Of a stretch of DNA of 5,539 nucleotides, positions 1-5,410 are shown one piece after another. Under the pieces are notes generated by a model that worked only from the letters and a program-made list of their open reading frames with translations, was not told the origin of the DNA and did not search any database. The translations under genes and the position numbers were made by a program. Position 1 is the first letter of the stretch; the number at the start of each line of letters is the position of its first letter. This stretch comes from Pseudomonadota bacterium (GTDB lineage Bacteria; Pseudomonadota; Gammaproteobacteria; Burkholderiales; Nitrosomonadaceae): positions 1 through 5,539 of the forward strand of contig JAFEEV010000167.1 of the NCBI GenBank assembly GCA_018240935.1, written 5' to 3'.

Positions 1-64
1 CTGCGCTTTTTCATCTGATTTCGCCTTGCCTGACCGTCGCTCGCTACCTTTTTCAGAGCTTCCC
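1..64 (+). repeat. Dispersed repeat, copy A
   Basis: This copy aligns without gaps to positions 219-282, with 52 of 64 bases identical by hand count. The best-kept core is TCATCTGATTTCGCCTT near positions 11-27, followed by a TCGCTC element and a CTTTxTCAG element. It begins at the first base of the window, so its true left edge may lie outside. It contains no open frame of note. The family may be one of the abundant intergenic repeats of Nitrosomonas-type genomes, which is an inference from memory. Confidence 0.75.
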
Positions 65-142
65 TAGGGTAAATTATCGTGCTCTAATGGCTTTGCTCGA
101 AGAAATTATCCAAGATTCTCTTCGATGCTTACATATCTCTCT

Positions 143-200
143 GGAAGCTTTGCAAAACTACGCACGCGGTCACGCTGTGTTGAAATCAGACTCAAAATGC
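143..200 (-). repeat. Dispersed repeat, copy B (inverted)
   Basis: Read on the minus strand, this segment follows the same order as copies A and C: a T-rich lead, TCTGATTTC, a GTGACCG element, a GCGTGCGTA element and an AGCTTCC end. It is more diverged and needs small gaps to align. TCTGATTTC and AGCTTCC match copy A exactly. The opposite orientation to copy C, only 18 bp away, makes the pair an imperfect inverted repeat. Confidence 0.6.
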
Positions 201-218
201 TCATTTACTTTTTTTAAC

Positions 219-282
219 CTGTGCTTTCTCATCTGATTTCGCCTTACTTGGCAGTCGCTCACTGCCTTTCTCAGTACTTTCC
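219..282 (+). repeat. Dispersed repeat, copy C
   Basis: This is a direct repeat of copy A (1-64), offset by 218 bp, with 52 of 64 bases identical and no gaps. Several of the differences are transitions, as expected of old copies drifting apart. Its TCTGATTTC core (232-240) is the exact reverse complement of the GAAATCAGA in copy B (182-190), so transcripts across both could fold into a hairpin. Confidence 0.75.
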
Positions 283-388
283 GAAGGCTACCAATATACA
301 GCATTATAAAATATAGTACATGTGCCCTTAGGTTTCTATGACTTTTGTCACATATTTCCGCAAAATAGCCATTCAATATGACTTGCAG

Positions 389-1546
389 TTACTCGCCGGG
401 CTGAAGTGTAATAGGCACATCAATTTTTTCATTATTGCGCAACACGGTGATTTTGATGGTATCGCCGACTTTGTAGCTGTCGATGCGGTTGAGCAATTTG
501 TCTACGGAATCGATGGGTTTGCCGTCGAGCGCCACGATAATATCGTTGGCAATGATATTGCCTTCCGGGGTCAGCGTGGCACCGCGCAGTCCGGCTTCAT
601 CGGCGGCCGAGCCGGGGCTGATGTTCAAAATGACTACGCCGTTCACTTTTAAGTATTGCGTCAGGCGATTGTTCAGTTTGCTGTCGACTGTGATGCCCAT
701 CGCCGGACGAATGTATTTGCCGCGGCTGATGATTTGCGGCACCACGCGGTTGACGGTGTCGACCGGCACGGCGAAGCCGATCCCGGCGCTGGCGCCGCTC
801 GGGCTGTAAATGGCGGTGTTGATGCCGATCAGGCGACCGGCGGAATCCAGCAGCGGGCCGCCGGAATTACCGGGATTGATGGCGGCGTCGGTCTGAATCA
901 GATTGTCGATGGTGCGGCCGTCGCCGCCCGGCAGCGATCGATCCAGCGCGGAGACGATGCCGGTGGTCAGCGTCCAGTCCAGGCCGAACGGGTTGCCGAT
1001 GGCGAACACTTTCTGCCCGACTTTGAGGTCGTGGCTGGTGCCGATGGGTACCGGGACGGGCTGCTGGAAGCCGATGCCGATTTTCAGCACGGCGATGTCG
1101 TGCGCCGGACTGGCGCCGACCAGGGCAGCCTTGTAATCGCGCCCGTCGGCCAGACGCACAGTGGCTTCGCTGGCGCCTTTGACGACATGCAGATTGGTGA
1201 TGATGTGGCCCTGATCATCCCAGATAAACCCGGAGCCGGTGCCGCTCGGGACGGAAAAGATATTGCGCGTCCAGGCATCCATCACGCGTTGCCGGGTGGT
1301 GATGAACACCACCGAGTCGCGTGAATTTTCAAACAATTCAATCGTGCTTTTCTCATCCTCGGCCAGATTGCCGCGCGCTTGCACCACGCGCGGTTCGGCG
1401 TGCTCTTGACCGTTTGGAGCGGAAAAGAGATTCAGTTGCAGCACGCCCGGAAAATAGTGATAAAGGAAGCTGTGCAGAAATAGCACCAGCAGGATAGCGG
1501 CCAGTGTATATGCGATGAAACGGGCAAATAATCCGTTAGTGGGCAT
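389..1546 (-). CDS. Membrane-anchored HtrA/Deg-family serine protease with one PDZ domain
   Basis: This is a trypsin-like ATP-independent protease of the DegP/DegQ/DegS group, expected to cleave misfolded proteins in the periplasm. The 385-residue product has a short N-terminus and a hydrophobic segment at about 10-29 that looks like an uncleaved anchor. The protease domain is at about 65-265 and a single C-terminal PDZ domain at about 280-383. The catalytic triad is visible as His120 (TNLHVV), Asp150 (AHDIAVL) and Ser228 (GNSGGP), so it should be active. ATG at 1546 is preferred over an in-frame TTG at 1564. AAGGAG (1556-1561) sits 9 nt before the ATG, whereas the TTG lies upstream of that site. 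It is the last gene of the cbpA-cbpM-trxC operon, 33 nt after trxC. One PDZ and a membrane anchor recall DegS, but the PDZ sequence also resembles chloroplast/cyanobacterial Deg1-type proteases. Orthology is therefore left open and no symbol is given. Confidence 0.93.
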   Translation of the reverse strand: MPTNGLFARFIAYTLAAILLVLFLHSFLYHYFPGVLQLNLFSAPNGQEHAEPRVVQARGNLAEDEKSTIELFENSRDSVVFITTRQRVMDAWTRNIFSVPSGTGSGFIWDDQGHIITNLHVVKGASEATVRLADGRDYKAALVGASPAHDIAVLKIGIGFQQPVPVPIGTSHDLKVGQKVFAIGNPFGLDWTLTTGIVSALDRSLPGGDGRTIDNLIQTDAAINPGNSGGPLLDSAGRLIGINTAIYSPSGASAGIGFAVPVDTVNRVVPQIISRGKYIRPAMGITVDSKLNNRLTQYLKVNGVVILNISPGSAADEAGLRGATLTPEGNIIANDIIVALDGKPIDSVDKLLNRIDSYKVGDTIKITVLRNNEKIDVPITLQPGE

Positions 1547-1555
1547 GAGGTTGTG

Positions 1556-1561
1556 CTCCTT
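1556..1561 (-). promoter_or_regulatory. Ribosome binding site deciding the start of the Deg protease
   Basis: AAGGAG on the minus strand is a near-perfect Shine-Dalgarno sequence, 9 nt before ATG at 1546. It shows that the protein begins MPTNGLF and that the six-codon extension from TTG at 1564 is not translated as part of it. Confidence 0.85.
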
Positions 1562-1579
1562 CAAGGGTTGTATTCATGA

Positions 1580-2011
1580 TTACCGGTTATGCGCTTGCGC
1601 CCAGCGTACCAGGTCGTGCTCGCTCATTGCACCCGATTGCCGGGCGATTTCCCGCCCGCCTCTGAATAGCACCAGAGTCGGAATGCTACGAATACCATAG
1701 TGTGCGGCCAATCCTTGCTCTTCTTCGGTGTTGACCTTGGCCAGCCGCATGCCGGGTTCCAGCATAGCGGCCGCTTTGGCAAAAGCTGGAGCCATCATGC
1801 GGCACGGGCCGCACCACGGCGCCCAGAAATCCACCAGCAGCGGAATATCGTTGTTGGTAAGGTGGCGGTTGAAATGACTTCCGGTTAATTCGACGGGTTG
1901 CCCGGCAAACAACGGCTGGTGGCAAGCGCCGCACTTGGGCGATGCGCCGAGACGGTCTGCCGGTACGCGGTTGGTGGCTTGGCAGTGCGGGCAAACAATG
2001 TGTAAGGACAT
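1580..2011 (-). CDS. trxC: Thioredoxin 2 (zinc-binding thioredoxin)
   Basis: This is a cytoplasmic disulfide reductase of the thioredoxin-2 class, which keeps protein thiols reduced and is associated with oxidative stress in E. coli. The 143-residue protein has two parts. The N-terminal zinc finger has CxxC pairs at Cys7/Cys10 and Cys27/Cys30, the hallmark separating TrxC from TrxA. The thioredoxin fold is at about 40-143, with active site WCGPC (Cys67, Cys70), the FWAPWCGPC context and the cis-proline loop SIPT (Pro111). The length matches the family. Start ATG 2011 is supported by AGGA about 9 nt upstream. It lies 42 nt after cbpM and 33 nt before the protease gene, with no terminator between, so it is most likely cotranscribed from the cbpA promoter. 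No signal peptide is seen, so it should not act directly in the periplasm. Confidence 0.96.
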   Translation of the reverse strand: MSLHIVCPHCQATNRVPADRLGASPKCGACHQPLFAGQPVELTGSHFNRHLTNNDIPLLVDFWAPWCGPCRMMAPAFAKAAAMLEPGMRLAKVNTEEEQGLAAHYGIRSIPTLVLFRGGREIARQSGAMSEHDLVRWAQAHNR

Positions 2012-2053
2012 GAGAGGATTTCCTGTGCGGTTCGTTTTTTGCGAGGGTGATTT

Positions 2054-2371
2054 TCAGCCGTTAGGGAGCCCGGTTGCGTGCAGACGGGCGCGCAGCGTTT
2101 CGACTTCCTCGATCAGATCGGCGACCAGTCCGGCCAGTTCCGGGTTGCCTTCGAAATCGCGTTCGATCATGACGATTCTTTTGACGCGCAAGAAACTACG
2201 GCTGTCGAATTGCCAGGCATCAGGGGCTGTGCCGGTTAAATCGCCGTTCAGCACCAGACCCCATTGCACGCGCTCGATGATCCATTCGCGGCTGACATGG
2301 CAGCTGCGCGCCAGTTCATCCAGACTGAATACGGCGTCTTCCAGTGAAACGGCATCGATTTCAAATGTCAT
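2054..2371 (-). CDS. cbpM: CbpM, modulator of the CbpA co-chaperone (MerR_2-type fold)
   Basis: CbpM binds the J-domain of CbpA and, in E. coli, inhibits both its co-chaperone and DNA-binding activities. The 105-residue product fits the family (about 100 aa). Residues 15-40 form a MerR-like helix-turn-helix stretch (FSLDELARSCHVSREWIIER). Residues 50-72 hold a WQFD...LRVKRI segment typical of this family, and residues 75-98 form a leucine- and charge-rich helix likely to be a short coiled coil. The start at 2371 lies 3 nt after the cbpA stop, and GGAG inside the last cbpA codons serves as its ribosome site, so the two are probably translationally coupled. A DNA-binding MerR regulator is the alternative reading, but adjacency to cbpA strongly favours CbpM. 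Confidence 0.9.
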   Translation of the reverse strand: MTFEIDAVSLEDAVFSLDELARSCHVSREWIIERVQWGLVLNGDLTGTAPDAWQFDSRSFLRVKRIVMIERDFEGNPELAGLVADLIEEVETLRARLHATGLPNG

Positions 2372-2374
2372 GGT

Positions 2375-3319
2375 TTAGGCTCCAAGATTCTGGCGCGGAT
2401 TGAACGCGAGTTCGCGCGCCATCGTTTGGTAAAATTCACGTGCTTTTTCCGTCGCGGCGGCCGGTAGCACTACTTCCAGCACCAAATAGAGATCGCCGGG
2501 GACAGCCGCCGGAATGCCGCGGCCTTTGAGGCGCAGCTTACGGCCGGATTGGGAATTTTCCGGCACGCGTACTTCGACCGTGCCGTCCGGCACCGGTACT
2601 TGCACGGTGGCACCGAGCGCCGCTTCCCACGGCGCGACCGGCAGCGCCGCGTACACATCCTTGTTTTCAATCCGGTAGCGGCTGTGCGGATTAAAATGCA
2701 CTTCCAAAAACAAATCGCCGGCAGCTTCTCCGGCATGTCCCGGGCCGCCCTGACCGGCCAGCCGGATCACTTGTCCGGCGTGCACGCCCTTAGGGATGCG
2801 CACGTTCAAGGTGTGTTCGGCGAACACGGTGCGCCCCTGATTGTCGAGTTTCGGCATGCGCAGTGTCAGGCTGCGCGTGGCGCCATGATAGCTGTCCTCC
2901 AGATCGAGCATGATTTTGGCGTGATGATCCTCGCCGCGCCTGCGGTGGTGGGTATGCCGCGCGCCAGCGCCCATCCGGGCACCGAATAATTCGGCGAAAA
3001 AATCGCTGAAATCTGCCGCCTGCGCGCCGCTGAAACCGCTGCCGCTGAATTCGAAACCGCTATCCCACCCGGGGGGCGGTTGAAAATCGCTGCCCGCCTG
3101 AAATCCGCGTTGCCCGAGCTGATCATAAGCGGCGCGCTTTTCCGGATCGGAAAGCACGGTGTACGCTTCGTTGACTTCCTTCATTTTCTGCTCGGCATCC
3201 GTTTCCTTGGAAACATCCGGGTGATATTTACGTGCCAGGCGGCGGAACGACTTCTTGATTTCTTCCGCGGGCGCGTCGCGCGAGACACCTAAGGTTTTGT
3301 AGTAATCCTTGAATTCCAA
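2375..3319 (-). CDS. cbpA: CbpA, DnaJ-class (class II Hsp40) co-chaperone
   Basis: CbpA stimulates the ATPase of DnaK and hands it unfolded substrates; in E. coli it also binds curved DNA in the nucleoid. The 314-residue product has a J-domain at 1-70 with the essential HPD triad at 33-35 (KYHPDVSK). A Gly/Phe-rich linker spans about 71-118, and two substrate-binding domains lie at about 130-213 and 214-290. The linker ends in a His/Arg patch (RHTHHRRR, 121-128) that could contact nucleic acid, which is inference. No CxxCxGxG zinc repeats are present, which separates it from DnaJ and supports CbpA. The start is TTG at 3319: it gives the family's MEFKDYYKTLGV opening, and AAAGGGG lies 7 nt upstream. 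It is the first gene of the operon, and a heat-shock-type promoter lies about 110 bp upstream. Confidence 0.95.
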   Translation of the reverse strand: MEFKDYYKTLGVSRDAPAEEIKKSFRRLARKYHPDVSKETDAEQKMKEVNEAYTVLSDPEKRAAYDQLGQRGFQAGSDFQPPPGWDSGFEFSGSGFSGAQAADFSDFFAELFGARMGAGARHTHHRRRGEDHHAKIMLDLEDSYHGATRSLTLRMPKLDNQGRTVFAEHTLNVRIPKGVHAGQVIRLAGQGGPGHAGEAAGDLFLEVHFNPHSRYRIENKDVYAALPVAPWEAALGATVQVPVPDGTVEVRVPENSQSGRKLRLKGRGIPAAVPGDLYLVLEVVLPAAATEKAREFYQTMARELAFNPRQNLGA

Positions 3320-3326
3320 GTTTGAT

Positions 3327-3333
3327 CCCCTTT
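3327..3333 (-). promoter_or_regulatory. Ribosome binding site for the TTG start of cbpA
   Basis: AAAGGGG on the minus strand lies 7 nt before the TTG at 3319. Together with the conserved EFKDYY opening, it supports TTG as the true start; there is no in-frame ATG at the expected position. Confidence 0.75.
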
Positions 3334-3428
3334 CGTTTGTCGTGCCGCCAATCTCTGTGCATTATTGCCGCTTTCGGCGCATTAGTGAAGTTTCATCGCT
3401 AGCGGCGGCCTGCCGGTTTTCTCTGGCT

Positions 3429-3457
3429 AGATGGGTGCGCGGCAGGAATTTATCAAG
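3429..3457 (-). promoter_or_regulatory. Candidate sigma-32 (RpoH) heat-shock promoter for the cbpA operon
   Basis: Read on the minus strand there is CTTGATA (3451-3457), a 15-bp spacer and CCCATCT (3429-3435). The known RpoH consensus is CTTGAAA, a spacer of about 11-16 bp, then CCCCATnT. The E. coli dnaK P1 promoter also has CTTGAT in its -35. Here only the first C of the CCCC run is missing (ACCCATCT). Transcription would start near 3422, giving a leader of about 100 nt before cbpA. A sigma-70 reading from the same TTGATA has only a poor -10 at 17 bp. The site lies just after the stop codon of the upstream PhoX-family gene, so the operon need not depend on read-through. Confidence 0.65.
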
Positions 3458-3472
3458 TACCGGGAAACGGCT

Positions 3473-4645
3473 TCAGAACGGTCCGGAGATTTCAAACGTC
3501 ATGCCGTCCTCAGCGCGCCCGGTTTGGCCGCGCTGCGAGCTGAAATACAGCCGCGTACCGTCGGGACTGAATGCCGGGCCGGTGATTTCCGAACGGTCAT
3601 GACCCGTCAGTTGCAGCAGCGGCAGAACTTTGCTCGCGCTCAGAACCACGATCTGCATATCGCCGCCGTCCTCGGCGACCAGCAGTTCGCCCGCCGCGTT
3701 GCCGGTAATATTGTCCACACCGGTTAAAATCGGTGAAAGATACGAAGCCGCATCGTACAGGATGCTCAGACGCTGCTCACGCGCATCGTACGCCCAAACA
3801 CGGTTGTCGCCTTTGGTGGCGAAATAAACGATTCCTTGGTGATACCAGATACCTTCGCCGCCGTTGAACCGGGTGCTGGCTGAGATTTGTTTGCGCGTTG
3901 GCGTATTGGCTGCCAGCGGATCGGGCAGGGGATGCCAGCGCACTGCGCCAATGCGGCCGCCGAAAACTTCGGCTACTTCCAAAATACCATCAGCCAGGCT
4001 GGGATTGCCGTTAGTATCGAAGTTGCGTGCGCTGTAGCGATATAAACATCCGTCCGGTTGATCCTCGGTCAGATAAAGCTGTTTGTTTTGCGTATCCACC
4101 GCAACCGCTTCATGCCGGAATACACCCAATGCGCTGCGGACCTGCGCCGCTTTGCGTCCGGATGGATCGCATTCCCACACGCGCCCGGTGTCGGTTTCCT
4201 CGCACGACAGCCAAGTCTGCCACGGCGTATGCCCGCCGGCGCAATTGCGGTTGGTTCCGCTCAGAACCGGATACGCATCGGCGATATCGCCTTGGGCATT
4301 GAAACGCAACGCACCCGCGCCGCCTGCGCGTTTATCCAGCTCGCTGTTGGAAACATAAATCCAGCCGCCATCCCCGGTGGCAAACGTAGCGCCGCCATCC
4401 GGCGCCGCATGCCAGCGGTAATCGAATAGTTTCTGCCCGGAACGGGCGACGATGCGGGAAGAAAATCCTGCGGGTAAGCGCACACCGTTGCGGTCCGCGG
4501 GCAGTAAATCTGCCTGGGTGGTCAGCAGTGAAACCAGCGATGCAGCCTGGATGGCGGACGGCAATAAAGCGTTACCGGCAAAAATCCCCAGACTGCCGAA
4601 ACCGTATTGCAGCAATTTGCGCCGCTGCGGGCTAAAAGTATTCAT
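3473..4645 (-). CDS. PhoX/DUF839-family protein with Tat signal (putative alkaline phosphatase)
   Basis: PhoX enzymes are calcium- and iron-dependent phosphomonoesterases exported folded to the periplasm. The 390-residue product opens with a twin-arginine signal: RR at 8-9 (QRRKLLQ), a hydrophobic stretch at about 14-30 and a likely cleavage near Ala34. The rest reads as a beta-propeller, with family blocks NCAGG..PWQTWLSCEET (134-151, Cys135 corresponding to the PhoX cysteine motif), FRHEAVAVD (176-184), YLTED (191-195), EGIWY (264-268), NRVWAYD (281-287), GVDNITGN (309-316) and EITGPAFSPDGTRLYF (353-368). It is shorter than the roughly 650-residue Pseudomonas PhoX, so it is placed in the family without claiming proven phosphatase activity. 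ATG 4645 has GAGG 8 nt upstream. It precedes cbpA by 153 nt on the same strand but is functionally unrelated and probably a separate unit. Confidence 0.85.
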   Translation of the reverse strand: MNTFSPQRRKLLQYGFGSLGIFAGNALLPSAIQAASLVSLLTTQADLLPADRNGVRLPAGFSSRIVARSGQKLFDYRWHAAPDGGATFATGDGGWIYVSNSELDKRAGGAGALRFNAQGDIADAYPVLSGTNRNCAGGHTPWQTWLSCEETDTGRVWECDPSGRKAAQVRSALGVFRHEAVAVDTQNKQLYLTEDQPDGCLYRYSARNFDTNGNPSLADGILEVAEVFGGRIGAVRWHPLPDPLAANTPTRKQISASTRFNGGEGIWYHQGIVYFATKGDNRVWAYDAREQRLSILYDAASYLSPILTGVDNITGNAAGELLVAEDGGDMQIVVLSASKVLPLLQLTGHDRSEITGPAFSPDGTRLYFSSQRGQTGRAEDGMTFEISGPF

Positions 4646-4739
4646 ACGCGCAACCTCATGGATGATCCGGACGCTGGATGACGGAGAGATAGTTTACAAT
4701 GCCTTGCCGATTAACATCATTTCATGAAAGCACTTTTCA
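4646..4739. other. Divergent intergenic region
   Basis: This 94-bp spacer separates the minus-strand PhoX-family gene from the plus-strand membrane-protein gene and must hold their promoters if both are expressed locally. On the plus strand TTTACA (4693-4698) could be a -35, but no good -10 follows at 16-18 bp. I see no Pho-box-like tandem of CTGTCAT elements, so phosphate control of the PhoX-family gene is not supported by sequence here. Confidence 0.4.
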
Positions 4740-5120
4740 ATGATTCAAATTCTTAAAATAATTGTATCCGCGCTGATGTTTCTAACCGTACTATTTTTTA
4801 TCAAGACCATACTGACGATCACCACTGCTTTTTCAGCGTGGCTCGGCACGGCTTTTTCATTCGCCTGCGCTGTACCGGCGGCTTGGTTTACCTGGCAACT
4901 GGTTTCCGGGAAAAAGACCAATACACTGCTGGCAGTGATCAGCGGCGCGTTAATTCTGGGCGGTTTATTTTTTACATTAGGATTCTTAGGTCCCATGGTA
5001 TTCGCCAAAGATACCAACCAAGGACCGCTGATCGGAATCTTTATCGCCGCGCCGCTGGGGGTGATCGCAGGCGCGATTGCGGGGTATGTGTATGCAACTA
5101 AGCAGCGCGTGGGCGATTAA
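4740..5120 (+). CDS. Small four-helix integral membrane protein of unknown function
   Basis: I do not recognise this family. The 126-residue product is almost entirely hydrophobic, with four likely membrane helices at about 4-28, 33-54, 61-84 and 95-118. They are joined by short loops: SGKKTN at 56-61 and KDTNQG at 90-95. The last helix is Gly/Ala-rich (PLGVIAGAIAGY), suggesting tight helix packing. The C-terminus is short and basic (ATKQRVGD). By the positive-inside rule the Lys-rich loop at 58-59 and the C-terminus are probably cytoplasmic, although the Lys90 loop blurs this. No signal peptide, catalytic motif or metal ligands are evident. The start ATG has only a weak GAAAG about 9 nt upstream. 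The gene is divergent from the PhoX-family gene, which gives no clear hint of function. The coherent helical pattern makes it likely to be real. Confidence 0.75.
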   Translation: MIQILKIIVSALMFLTVLFFIKTILTITTAFSAWLGTAFSFACAVPAAWFTWQLVSGKKTNTLLAVISGALILGGLFFTLGFLGPMVFAKDTNQGPLIGIFIAAPLGVIAGAIAGYVYATKQRVGD

Positions 5121-5410
5121 AACAGCGCAAGCCGCACTTTCAGCGCCAAGCTGAGCCGATTGCCTCGTCATTGCGGGTGTTCAACGGTGATTTCAGCTTT
5201 GTTGACGGTAGAATCTAAGGTTGCTTATCAAAATGCCGCTACGGATCGTTGGTAGAGGGTGCATCATCTTCTGTTATTTAACTCCTTATAAATTCTATTT
5301 TTTTATGAACTTACCGCTTCTGCGATCAAGCGCAACACTCAAATTTCAGATCATGCATTAATCGATAGTCGCGATAATTACGGATTGATACGGTTTTTTA
5401 TCGGTAGCTT
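5121..5410. other. AT-rich intergenic region before the partial plus-strand gene
   Basis: This 290-bp spacer contains no convincing gene. Its first part is GC-richer and holds a weak stem (TCAGC/GCTGA, 5140-5154) without a T-run. From about 5270 it becomes AT-rich, with TATAAA at 5287-5292 and GATAAT at 5373-5378 as possible -10 elements. Neither has a good -35 at the right distance. It probably carries the promoter of the gene starting at 5411, but I cannot fix its position. Confidence 0.4.

Larger units (their letters stand above)
1..388. other. Gene-free region downstream of the Deg protease gene, rich in dispersed repeats
   Basis: No convincing gene is visible here. The stretch lies beyond the 3' end of the minus-strand operon and contains three related repeat copies (1-64, 143-200 inverted, 219-282). 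Between the first two is a small inverted repeat with 7-bp arms at 97-103 and 119-125, and the octamer AAATTATC occurs twice (71-78 and 103-110). A minus-strand open frame at 170-376 runs through the repeats, has no recognisable domain and looks spurious. I see no classical GC-stem plus T-run terminator between the protease stop codon at 389 and the first repeat copy met in the transcript. Confidence 0.7.

Noticed and set aside
1..290. Possible CRISPR array from the direct repeats
   Set aside because: There are only two direct copies, they are imperfect and about 155 bp apart, and a third copy is inverted, which does not fit a CRISPR array.
170..376. Minus-strand open frame of 68 codons downstream of the protease
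   Set aside because: Its C-terminal half is simply the translation of the repeat copies, no ribosome site or domain is seen, and such frames arise wherever the repeat occurs.
656..1324. Long plus-strand open frame (222 codons) antisense to the Deg protease
   Set aside because: It lies wholly inside a clear protease gene, has a low-complexity Ala/Gly/Asp/Arg composition typical of the complement of GC-rich coding DNA, and shows no domain.
1547..1564. Six-codon N-terminal extension of the protease from TTG 1564
   Set aside because: The AAGGAG ribosome site lies inside the extension, at the right distance from the ATG at 1546.
1935..2378. Plus-strand open frame of 147 codons across trxC and cbpM
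   Set aside because: It is a shadow covering parts of two well-supported genes on the other strand, with a Ser/Arg-rich composition and no family resemblance.
2549..2989. Plus-strand open frame of 146 codons inside cbpA
   Set aside because: It is antisense to conserved CbpA substrate-binding domains and has no domain of its own.
5140..5154. Stem TCAGC-GCCAA-GCTGA after the four-helix membrane protein, considered as a terminator
   Set aside because: The stem is only 5 bp and is not followed by a T-run.
5305..5361. 18-codon plus-strand mini-ORF (MNLPLLRS...) in the AT-rich spacer
   Set aside because: It has no ribosome site, no repeated codons suggestive of a leader peptide, and no attenuator-like hairpin following it.
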